This document shows, one piece after another, positions 1 through 5,727 of a stretch of 9,791 nucleotides of DNA. The DNA lies in the NCBI GenBank assembly GCA_003522805.1, contig DPIB01000192.1, forward strand, positions 1 through 9,791, in the 5' to 3' direction. A program made the position numbers and the translations under genes. Source of the DNA: Fervidobacterium sp. (GTDB lineage: Bacteria; Thermotogota; Thermotogae; Thermotogales; Fervidobacteriaceae). Each line of letters begins with the position of its first letter. The stretch's first letter is position 1. The notes beneath the pieces were generated by a model. The model was not told the origin of the DNA. It searched no databases and saw only the letters and a program-made list of their open reading frames with translations.

Positions 1-2
1 TT

Positions 3-71
3 GATGGAGGTTTTAATGTGGTTGTATCATTCCCCACATACAGAAATGGGATTCTTCTTGCAGGAAAATGA
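3..71 (+). CDS. Possible 3' end of an unidentified upstream gene (partial)
   Basis: Frame 3 is open from the window edge to a TGA at 69-71 and gives 22 residues containing FNVVVSFPTYRNGILLAG. This reads like a real protein end, and the rplK promoter begins just after the stop. Frame 1 is also open to a TAA at 79-81, so the choice of frame is uncertain. The residues do not resemble the C-terminus of NusG, the usual gene before rplK. The family is not recognised. Confidence 0.35.
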   Translation, partial: DGGFNVVVSFPTYRNGILLAGK

Positions 72-82
72 TAAAATATAAT
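55..82 (+). promoter_or_regulatory. Probable promoter of rplK-rplA
   Basis: A perfect TATAAT lies at 77-82. The only spaced -35 candidate is weak (TTCTTG at 55-60, 16-bp spacer). Transcription would start near 89, leaving a leader of about 80 nt that contains the L1-binding hairpin. The -10 match is seen directly; promoter activity is inferred. Confidence 0.45.
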
Positions 83-122
83 TGATTTTGCATGGTAAAA
101 ACTTGTGGAAACGTGCAAAACA

Positions 123-151
123 GTGGGAGGGCAAAAGCCCGCGAAAACCAC
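123..151 (+). promoter_or_regulatory. L1-protein binding hairpin in the rplK leader (translational autoregulation)
   Basis: The leader can fold with an outer helix GTGG (123-126) with CCAC (148-151) and an inner hairpin GGGC (129-132)/GCCC (137-140) closed by AAAA. The asymmetric internal loop has GA on one side and GCGAAAA on the other. The conserved parts, GTGGGAG and GCGAAAACCAC, closely match the GUGGGAG...GUGAAAUACCAC element of the 23S rRNA L1 stalk. L1 is known to repress its own L11-L1 mRNA by binding such a mimic. The rplK ribosome binding site (152-160) begins directly after the hairpin, which fits translational repression of rplK with coupling to rplA. Confidence 0.85.
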
Positions 152-168
152 AAAGGAGGTAAACTATT

Positions 169-594
169 ATGGCTAAGAAAGTAGTTGCACAAGTAAGGCT
201 TGTGCTAGAAGCAGCTAAAGCAACACCAGCTCCCCCCGTAGGGCCGGCACTTGGTCAAAGAGGAGTCAATCTGATGGAGTTTTGTAAGAAGTTTAACGCA
301 GTCACAGCTGACAGGGCTGGACTTCTTATTCCAGTTGTCGTCACAGTTTATGACGACAGGTCATTTACATTTATCACAAAAACTCCTCCTGCAAGCTTCT
401 TATTGAAGAGAGCAGCAAAGATCAACTCTGGTTCCAGTGAGCCGAAGAAAAAGGTTGCTGGCAGAGTGACACGGCAGCAGATCAAAGAAATAGCAGAACA
501 AAAAATGGTAGACCTGAGCGCTAACGACCTTGAATCTGCGATGAAGATTATCGAAGGAACTGCGCACAGTATGGGTCTAGAAGTAGTAGACTGA
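169..594 (+). CDS. rplK: 50S ribosomal protein L11
   Basis: This is full-length L11 (141 aa), which binds the GTPase-associated region of 23S rRNA at the base of the L7/L12 stalk. The N-terminal domain (about residues 8-66) carries the proline-rich [15 protein letters not shown] segment, the region where thiostrepton resistance mutations occur in other bacteria. The C-terminal rRNA-binding domain (about 70-141) includes [10 protein letters not shown] and the closing [10 protein letters not shown] signature. The start is an ATG 8 nt after AAAGGAGGT (152-160). rplA follows after 22 nt, and both genes sit between one promoter and one terminator. Expression is probably set by L1 binding in the leader. 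No unusual features are seen in the protein. Confidence 0.98.
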   Translation: MAKKVVAQVRLVLEAAKATPAPPVGPALGQRGVNLMEFCKKFNAVTADRAGLLIPVVVTVYDDRSFTFITKTPPASFLLKRAAKINSGSSEPKKKVAGRVTRQQIKEIAEQKMVDLSANDLESAMKIIEGTAHSMGLEVVD

Positions 595-616
595 AGTGGA
601 AGGAGGAGGCTAGAAG

Positions 617-1312
617 ATGCCTAAACACTCCAAAAGATACAACGAACTGAAGAAACTAATAGATTCAGAAAAGACGTATACGCTTGATGAAGCAGTTGAA
701 TTGGTTAAAAAGGTTGCAACTGCTAAATTCGATGAAACGATCGAAGTTCATATAAAAACAAACATCGACTACAGAAAGAGCGAACAGAACATTAGAAGCA
801 CGATCTCCCTCCCAAATGGGACGGGTAAGACAGTTAGAGTCTTGGTCTTTGCGAAAGGCGATAAGGCAGAGGAAGCTAAGAATGCAGGGGCGGATTACGT
901 TGGTGCAGAAGAACTTGCTGACAAGATTGCGAGCGAAGGATTCTTCGATTTTGACGTAGCAATTGCAACGCCTGATATGATGAAGGTTATTGGTAAACTT
1001 GGTAAAGTTTTGGGTCCTAGAGGTCTCATGCCAAACCCGAAGTCTGGAACAGTTACGGAAGACGTTGCGTCTGCTGTTTCCGAGTTCAAAAAGGGTAAAG
1101 TTGAGGTCAGGACAGATAAGACAGGAAATCTCCATTTCCCAGTTGGAAAAGCTTCGTTTGATCAAGAAAAATTGATAGAGAACATCAAAACAGCTTATGA
1201 ACAAATACTTACACTTAGGCCGGCAGGAGTTAAGGGTATATTCATAAAGAAGACAGTTCTTACATCGACGATGGGACCTGGAATAAAACTCGATTTGAAC
1301 ACGCTAAAATAA
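617..1312 (+). CDS. rplA: 50S ribosomal protein L1
   Basis: This is L1 (231 aa, normal bacterial length), a component of the mobile L1 stalk that helps release E-site tRNA and is also a translational repressor of its own operon. Domain I is formed by both ends (about 1-67 and 160-231) and holds rRNA-contacting segments such as [15 protein letters not shown] and TSTMGPG. Domain II (about 68-159) contains the family signature [21 protein letters not shown]. The start is an ATG 7 nt after GGAAGGAGGAGG (598-609). It is the last gene of the unit: a strong hairpin terminator begins 19 nt after the stop, so rplJ-rplL-rpoBC do not follow here as they do in many bacteria, including Thermotoga maritima as I recall it. 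Confidence 0.98.
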   Translation: MPKHSKRYNELKKLIDSEKTYTLDEAVELVKKVATAKFDETIEVHIKTNIDYRKSEQNIRSTISLPNGTGKTVRVLVFAKGDKAEEAKNAGADYVGAEELADKIASEGFFDFDVAIATPDMMKVIGKLGKVLGPRGLMPNPKSGTVTEDVASAVSEFKKGKVEVRTDKTGNLHFPVGKASFDQEKLIENIKTAYEQILTLRPAGVKGIFIKKTVLTSTMGPGIKLDLNTLK

Positions 1313-1331
1313 TCATTTCAACCATAATGTC

Positions 1332-1360
1332 AAAAAGCGGCTCATTTGAGCCGCTTTTTT
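1332..1360. terminator. Bidirectional intrinsic terminator between rplA and the ABC ATPase gene
   Basis: A perfect stem GCGGCTC (1337-1343)/GAGCCGC (1348-1354) has a 4-nt loop. It is extended by AAAAA on the left and TTTTTT on the right, so it gives a GC stem plus U-run on either strand. It lies between convergent genes ending at 1312 (plus) and 1395 (minus) and can end both transcripts. Confidence 0.92.
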
Positions 1361-1394
1361 GATGCTTATTAGACCATTTATTGGCTAATATCCA

Positions 1395-2243
1395 CTACCT
1401 CTTAGTACCAGTCAGATAACCAACGACGATCTCATTGAGTCGTGGATATCTTCCGCTACTTTCTGTATCATCGACTTTGACCAAGACTTCATTTCCAACA
1501 ATCCCAACAGTGCCCTCTCTTCTTGACATGAGGTCTCCCTCGCTTATAATTCTATGTTTCTCTTTTGCATCATCTATCGAGTCTGTGTATATCACCTTTC
1601 CTTGTTTTATAATCGCAAAATCGGTGGCATACTCTTCGAGCTCGAAGATTTCGTGCGAGGAGATCAATATCGTTCTTCCATCCTTGGCGTATGCTTTCAA
1701 CATCGTCATGATATCGAATCGAGTTGTTGGATCCAAGTGTTGCGTTGGTTCATCCAATATGAGAAGTTCTGCTTGACTCGACACCGCAAGTGCAACAAAA
1801 AAGAGAGTTTTCATACCTATTGAATACGTTTCAACGCGCTGCTTCAGATCAAAATTGTACCGAGCTAGGAAATCTTTGAACACATCACTATCCCATTTTG
1901 GATACAACGCAGACCATAATGCTTCATAATCGAGTGCCGTAAAATGTCTAAACACCCTTCTATCTTCCGATACTACAGCAATATTTCTCTTGACCGTAGG
2001 ATTTATACTTTGGCCAAACAGTTCTATCCTTCCACCATCGCTCTCTATACTATCCGTAATGCAACGTATCGTCGTTGTCTTACCAGCACCGTTTGGACCT
2101 ATGAGTGCAAATATACTTCCCTCATCTACTGAGAAAGATATGTTGCTTAAGACTTGCTTACCACCAAATCTCTTACTCAAACCATCCACCCTTATTACAT
2201 ACTTTTGTGCTGTTTCATCCATTATGTCAACTGTCATCATCAT
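1395..2243 (-). CDS. ABC transporter ATP-binding protein, YtrB/BcrA-like
   Basis: This is a single nucleotide-binding domain (282 aa) that would power the ABC-2 permease encoded just upstream. Walker A is GPNGAGKTT (49-57), the signature is the divergent YSIGMK (140-145), Walker B is LLILDEP with D164 and E165 (160-166), the D-loop is HLDP and the switch histidine is H197 in SSHE. The expected Q-loop region reads VVSEDRR, as in YtrB-like ATPases that carry E rather than Q. About 60 residues after the domain are unassigned. The start ATG overlaps the permease stop as ATGA and lies 7 nt after CGAGGTG (2251-2257); ATGs at 2240 and 2237 are alternatives. It is the last gene of the operon. Substrate is unknown; export or envelope defence is more likely than import because no binding protein is in the operon. 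Confidence 0.93.
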   Translation of the reverse strand: MMMTVDIMDETAQKYVIRVDGLSKRFGGKQVLSNISFSVDEGSIFALIGPNGAGKTTTIRCITDSIESDGGRIELFGQSINPTVKRNIAVVSEDRRVFRHFTALDYEALWSALYPKWDSDVFKDFLARYNFDLKQRVETYSIGMKTLFFVALAVSSQAELLILDEPTQHLDPTTRFDIMTMLKAYAKDGRTILISSHEIFELEEYATDFAIIKQGKVIYTDSIDDAKEKHRIISEGDLMSRREGTVGIVGNEVLVKVDDTESSGRYPRLNEIVVGYLTGTKR

Positions 2244-2851
2244 TTCTCACCACCTCGTTTTGAGAACAATACAGAGCCCATGTAAAGGCAAAACACTGCA
2301 AATACCAAAGCTGCAAGTTGATTTCCTTGAACAATTGGGCTGATAAACTTGTAAGGATTGAATGACTCACCAAGTTGCATACTGCCGAATGAACTGAAAA
2401 CCAAATCCAATATCAATATGATGAATGCACCGCCTATTGGGTCCATTCCAAGCATACTGACTATTACGATGAGCCCAAAGTAGGCAGCTGCAAAGATGAT
2501 AGCTGCAAGCAAATCACCAAATGCCTCGAGCAAAGTACCATTGTAAAACGGTAAACCTATGAAGAACGATAGTACTATAAACAGCGATACGAAGATGAAC
2601 TCATACCAGTATATCATCCCTTTTGAAAATGGCAGAAATGTCATCATATCCAACTTCTTGCTTCTGATATCACTCCCCATGGAAAAGACGATGATAAAGA
2701 AAGTACCAAGCATTTTGGCCCACACATATGGAAAGAGCATTATGATGAAAAAAACCAAGAGTGTCCTAAACTTCTCGACAAATTGCTTTCTTATATACGC
2801 ATTGAATGCGGTAACGCTATACTCAAAACCTCCAAATGAAGACCTATCCAT
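2240..2851 (-). CDS. ABC-2-type membrane permease, small
   Basis: This hydrophobic 203-aa protein is probably the membrane partner of the ATPase encoded immediately downstream. Hydrophobic stretches lie at about residues 30-58 (one long or two short helices), 80-104, 112-134, 138-155 and 178-196, giving five or six membrane spans. The ends are short and charged (MDRSSFGG..., ...SKRGGEK). No enzymatic motif is visible. The start ATG is 9 nt after GAGGAGG (2861-2867) and overlaps the end of the GntR gene by 8 nt (ATGGATAG); its stop overlaps the ATPase start by 4 nt. The permease class rests on topology and context rather than a sharp sequence motif. It is short for an ABC-2 permease, so it likely acts as a homodimer. 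Confidence 0.85.
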   Translation of the reverse strand: MDRSSFGGFEYSVTAFNAYIRKQFVEKFRTLLVFFIIMLFPYVWAKMLGTFFIIVFSMGSDIRSKKLDMMTFLPFSKGMIYWYEFIFVSLFIVLSFFIGLPFYNGTLLEAFGDLLAAIIFAAAYFGLIVIVSMLGMDPIGGAFIILILDLVFSSFGSMQLGESFNPYKFISPIVQGNQLAALVFAVFCLYMGSVLFSKRGGEK

Positions 2852-3227
2852 TTTTCCAAACCTCCTCGATGATCAGAATGGTTGTATACAAATCTATCCC
2901 TATATTCTTTATCTTCCTAACAAACTCACTCAATTCCTCCATAACGGAGTCATCTATGGAAATATTACTTGTTACAAAATATCCAACGCCTTGTTCGGAA
3001 GAAAGGATACCCTCACTTTTCAACTTATCAAGTGCCTTCAATATCGTGTTCACGTTTACATCGAGCATCGTTTCAAGTTCTCTCACCGGTGGTAACTGGT
3101 CACCCGGTGCAAGTCTTCCAAGTATGATTTCAGTCTTGACTTGATTCATCACCTGCACGTATGCAGGAATGCCACTATGTTTATCAATTTTCTTAAATTT
3201 CGGTCTCACTTTTTCAGTATTATCCAT
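2844..3227 (-). CDS. GntR-family transcriptional regulator, YtrA subfamily
   Basis: This short repressor-type protein (127 aa) has a GntR winged helix at about residues 19-85: PAYVQVMNQVKTEIILG, then GDQLPPVRELE and the recognition helix NVNTILKALDKLKSEG, then the wing GVGYFV. Only about 40 residues follow, which is the YtrA-type dimerisation tail rather than the large effector domain of FadR or HutC types. YtrA regulators usually control the ABC genes in their own operon, and here the gene sits just before a permease and ATPase. I chose the ATG at 3227, about 12 nt after GGAGG (3240-3244). A TTG at 3236 would add three residues but lies only 3 nt from that site. The start overlaps the previous stop by 8 nt (ATGGATAA). 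Confidence 0.92.
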   Translation of the reverse strand: MDNTEKVRPKFKKIDKHSGIPAYVQVMNQVKTEIILGRLAPGDQLPPVRELETMLDVNVNTILKALDKLKSEGILSSEQGVGYFVTSNISIDDSVMEELSEFVRKIKNIGIDLYTTILIIEEVWKNG

Positions 3228-4179
3228 TACTACCAACGTCCTCCCTAAACACCTTTACGCCTGAGCTGTTTATAGTAATATCGTTGGCTGAACGATTTGT
3301 CACAGTCAACTTTCCAGCAGTTCCATGAACTTCGATGTGCAAATCACTACCTCCAAGGTACTCCAACCTGCCATCTATTCCAGTACCATTGATGTCGATA
3401 TTCGAGCAATTACTAAGTGCTGTATCCATAGAAATACCACTACCAGCGATTTTCAAATCTCCAATCTCACCATCTGCGATGAAAGAGACACCAGTACCGT
3501 TTACATCTACATTGCGAGCATTTATACTTCCATCCACCGATATACCCGTGCCGCTCAATGTAACGTAGTCGGCATCGAGTGAGGAGTTCAGACTCACTCC
3601 CGTACCCGATACACTCAGTTCATCGATCTTAGCACCTCCGGAGATTTCAACAGCAATAGATGCAACGTCCAACATCTTCAAAGGTTCTATACCGATCTCG
3701 ATAACGTAAGATGAATTATTCTTTCCACCGGATATAGTTACCGTATTACCACTTAACTTTGCATTGAGACCATGGTAATAATTTAACTCGCTGCCTGGGA
3801 CGAAACGCACTTCCACACCGCCCTTGACTTTTATCACCACGTTCTGAGCACTCCCAATAGAAGTGTCTGCCTCGTACTTATTTGTCCTTAAACTGTTCAT
3901 CACATCAATCTGAGCATTTAATGGAAAGCTTGAAGACACAGAGCTGTGCAAGAAGTTTGTAAAAGATTGGAACATTGCAGCTGGTATCAAGAACAAAAAG
4001 ATAGCAAGCAGTATGAAACCAGCCATCTTAGACGTGTAAAACTTCAAAAAATACCCTGTCAAAATCAACGAGACAAAGACGATCAAAATCTTCGTTGGCA
4101 CGGAAGGAATGAAAAATCCAGCCAATCCTAACAAAACGACCAACGCTACATAAACAAAAGCCTTTCCGTACTCATTCAT
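3220..4179 (-). CDS. Membrane-anchored DUF2807-like (GIN-domain) beta-helix protein
   Basis: First gene of the operon, 319 aa. Residues 1-75 hold about three membrane spans (near 7-25, 28-47 and 52-71). The rest looks extracytoplasmic: GGVEVRFVPGSELNYYHG...LSGNTVTISGG at 120-152, then a ladder of glycine turns SGTGVS (191), SGTGIS (209), NGTGVS (227), AGSGIS (245), NGTGID (264), HGTAGK (285) and NSSGVK (304). Spacing is 18, 18, 18, 19, 21 and 19 residues, as expected for a right-handed beta-helix of the DUF2807 type. LiaG-type envelope-stress proteins have a comparable (DUF4097) fold class. The start ATG (4179) is 6 nt after GGAGGT (4186-4191); in-frame ATGs at 4200 and 4209 have no ribosome binding site. 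A role as a surface sensor or accessory subunit is inferred from the operon only. Confidence 0.85.
   Translation of the reverse strand: MNEYGKAFVYVALVVLLGLAGFFIPSVPTKILIVFVSLILTGYFLKFYTSKMAGFILLAIFLFLIPAAMFQSFTNFLHSSVSSSFPLNAQIDVMNSLRTNKYEADTSIGSAQNVVIKVKGGVEVRFVPGSELNYYHGLNAKLSGNTVTISGGKNNSSYVIEIGIEPLKMLDVASIAVEISGGAKIDELSVSGTGVSLNSSLDADYVTLSGTGISVDGSINARNVDVNGTGVSFIADGEIGDLKIAGSGISMDTALSNCSNIDINGTGIDGRLEYLGGSDLHIEVHGTAGKLTVTNRSANDITINSSGVKVFREDVGSNG
3240..3244 (-). promoter_or_regulatory. Ribosome binding site fixing the GntR start at 3227
   Basis: GGAGG inside the end of the preceding gene is about 12 nt from the ATG at 3227 but only 3 nt from the TTG at 3236, which favours the ATG. Confidence 0.6.
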
Positions 4180-4185
4180 TTGCCC

Positions 4186-4191
4186 ACCTCC
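4186..4191 (-). promoter_or_regulatory. Ribosome binding site fixing the beta-helix protein start at 4179
   Basis: GGAGGT is 6 nt before the ATG at 4179. The upstream ATGs at 4200 and 4209 are preceded by no purine-rich site. Confidence 0.8.
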
Positions 4192-4250
4192 AAATCTCAT
4201 TTCGTACATGCAATATCATCCATCAAATGAACCAATTCTGTTCGTGCGTT

Positions 4251-4282
4251 CTATATTACTATAACACTATATAACTATACCA
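4251..4282. repeat. Four tandem 8-bp CTATANNA repeats over the operon promoter
   Basis: CTATATTA, CTATAACA, CTATATAA and CTATACCA follow each other without a gap at 4251, 4259, 4267 and 4275. Positions 1-5 and 8 are invariant in all four. The array covers the putative -10 and the -35/-10 spacer, making it a candidate operator for the GntR regulator of the operon. Confidence 0.8.
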
Positions 4283-4286
4283 CCAA
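4258..4286 (-). promoter_or_regulatory. Probable promoter of the beta-helix/GntR/ABC operon
   Basis: Read on the minus strand, TTGGTG (4281-4286), a 17-bp spacer and TATAGT (4258-4263) form a plausible promoter. Transcription would start near 4251, about 70 nt before the first ATG. The -10 and spacer lie within the CTATANNA repeat array, so a protein bound there would block the promoter. Confidence 0.45.
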
Positions 4287-4446
4287 TTTGTACAGATAAT
4301 GTTGTCTTTTATGTTTCACTTAGATGAAGTTTTGGTTTAATGATGTGGACAAAACAGAGGTGCGCAAGTATCCTTCCTTGTTCAGCTCAACATCAGTATT
4401 GTACGATATTAGAGAGTCACTAATTAATTTGTGCGAAAGTAATAGA

Positions 4447-4486
4447 TTAAAACAAAATTCCCCTCACCATTTTCGATGAGGGGAAT
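4447..4486 (-). terminator. Intrinsic terminator of the lipoprotein gene
   Basis: A perfect 10-bp inverted repeat ATTCCCCTCA (4457-4466)/TGAGGGGAAT (4477-4486) has a 10-nt loop. On the minus strand it is followed by the T-rich run TTTTGTTTTAAT. It lies 56 nt past the lipoprotein stop codon. Confidence 0.85.
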
Positions 4487-4541
4487 GATTATTGTGTTAT
4501 TGAACTGTAAACAGAAATGTTCTATCAAACGGACTGTGTGT

Positions 4542-5492
4542 TCAGTTCCTATAAGTCAAATGCAATACAGTTTCGGCATTCGTTTTGCCGTGATCAAATG
4601 TCTTATGCGTCGCTTCTCGTGCAAAGGTTGAGAAGGTTACATCTGTGCTACTGATATCAACAGTAATAGAAATGTCATCCCACACAACAACCGTATATTT
4701 GCCCGGATCATACTTTCCGAGATAGAATTTGCCTTCCTTTATAACAGGTACCATCTTTACGATAGTCGGTGTTGTATCTGTGCTCTCGCCTGTATAGAGT
4801 GCAATTAAAAGTGGCTCTGTAGGTGCTGATTCTGTACTACTAGATAACAGTTTTATATCTCCATGTATTGCCCATAGATTTCTCAAACCACCTCTCCATT
4901 GCCAACTAAATCGAGGTGCGAAAAAGTAACTATCAGCAAATTTTATCACACTCTTTGTAAGATCAAGTTGCAATTCGATCCTACCGCTATCTCCTATTTC
5001 CCAGTTTAAGTTCTGTGCTGTTACTGTTTTTCTCTCTTCACGAATATTAACGGGGTATTCCACACCACCCACAGTTGCGGTAGCTTCGTCTATTCGAAAT
5101 GCGATACCGACTATAACTGTATCTTTTGGAACATCGAAACTAAACCATTCAATGTCTGTTGATGAAAGTGTCATAAGATCTACAGTTTTATCTGTGTTTG
5201 TCGGTGTTGCCCAGTTGCTCTCGTTCGGCCCAGTGGAAACCATGTACGAAAATCCACTTATATGTACTTCAAGTTTTTCCACGTCTGCCCACAAATCAAA
5301 AGAATCTCTCTGTAGCTTGTCGTACGTTGCTATAGTAACACCTTGAGATTGTACAGTTGTTGGACCTTCGCTTGATCCTTCCACGATAAAAACTGAAACG
5401 GTTGCCTCTGATGATTCACTTGATACTGTCGTGCAGCCCGCTACAAAAAGAAGTAGCAAAGACAAAGAAAAAAACAAGAATACCCTCTTCAT
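4542..5492 (-). CDS. Secreted lipoprotein with a DUF4382-like domain
   Basis: This 316-aa protein begins with a lipoprotein signal peptide: MKRVF, a hydrophobic stretch and the lipobox VAGC with the lipidated cysteine at 20. Residues about 31-200 resemble DUF4382: TVSVFIVEG, VEKLEVHISGF, KTVDLMTLS, FDVPKDTVIVGIAFRIDEA, GGVEYPVNI and IELQLDLTKSVIKF....YFFAPRF. About 228-290 looks like a small beta-sandwich (LLIALYTGES...GKFYLGKYDPGKYTVVVWDD). The start ATG is 6 nt after GGAGGTG (5499-5505). It is a single-gene unit with terminators at both sides. The molecular function of DUF4382 proteins is unknown to me. The family match is from remembered pattern and was not searched. Confidence 0.85.
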   Translation of the reverse strand: MKRVFLFFSLSLLLLFVAGCTTVSSESSEATVSVFIVEGSSEGPTTVQSQGVTIATYDKLQRDSFDLWADVEKLEVHISGFSYMVSTGPNESNWATPTNTDKTVDLMTLSSTDIEWFSFDVPKDTVIVGIAFRIDEATATVGGVEYPVNIREERKTVTAQNLNWEIGDSGRIELQLDLTKSVIKFADSYFFAPRFSWQWRGGLRNLWAIHGDIKLLSSSTESAPTEPLLIALYTGESTDTTPTIVKMVPVIKEGKFYLGKYDPGKYTVVVWDDISITVDISSTDVTFSTFAREATHKTFDHGKTNAETVLHLTYRN

Positions 5493-5563
5493 CTAACTCA
5501 CCTCCATATATATATAATATGAATAGTTATTAGTAACACAGTACATTAGGTATTAGAATCACA

Positions 5564-5615
5564 GAAAACGAAAAATAAGAAACATCCCTTTATTAGAGAC
5601 TAAAGGAATATTTCT
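5564..5615 (-). terminator. Intrinsic terminator downstream of the first binding-protein gene
   Basis: On the minus strand a 15-bp stem (two G-T pairs) runs from AGAAATATTCCTTTA to TAAAGGGATGTTTCT with an 8-nt loop, at 5578-5615. It is followed by TATTTTTCGTTTTC. It ends the transcript of the gene that stops at 5728. Confidence 0.75.
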
Positions 5616-5617
5616 CA

Positions 5618-5627
5618 TCTGATCAGA
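5618..5627. repeat. 10-bp perfect palindrome next to the terminator
   Basis: TCTGATCAGA is self-complementary and flanked by TTTCT on the left and AGAAA on the right, so the dyad extends with a 2-nt bulge. It sits 2 bp from the terminator stem. Its role is unknown; it could add to 3' end structure or be a protein site. Confidence 0.5.
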
Positions 5628-5727
5628 AGAAATAAATACTCAATATAAAGCCATTTTGAAGAAAACTCTATTAGAATCTCCCGTAGTAAGATCTTCTGAG
5701 TATTTTGAATCTATTAAACTCCATACC

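Larger units (their letters stand above)
4180..4541. other. Intergenic region between the ABC operon and the lipoprotein gene
   Basis: These 362 bases hold the operon ribosome binding site, the CTATANNA array with promoter (4251-4286) and the lipoprotein gene terminator (4447-4486). Between 4287 and 4446 I see no RNA gene or strong dyad. A 51-codon plus-strand frame (4324-4479, starting MKFWFNDVDK) has no ribosome binding site, ends inside the terminator hairpin and is probably chance or a remnant. Confidence 0.6.

Noticed and set aside
665..1204. Long minus-strand open frame (179 codons) inside rplA
   Set aside because: It is the antisense shadow of an unambiguous L1 gene, with cysteine-rich nonsense composition and no ribosome binding site.
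2559..3095. Plus-strand open frame of 178 codons over the permease and GntR genes
   Set aside because: It lies opposite two well-supported minus-strand genes and has no family-like sequence.
4251..4282. CTATANNA array considered as a CRISPR or microsatellite
   Set aside because: The units are far too short for CRISPR repeats and spacers, and the variable positions are not those of a slipped simple repeat.
5506..5520. TATATATATATAATAT run as a promoter -10 for the lipoprotein gene
   Set aside because: It touches the ribosome binding site, so transcription would begin at or past it, and no spaced -35 is convincing.
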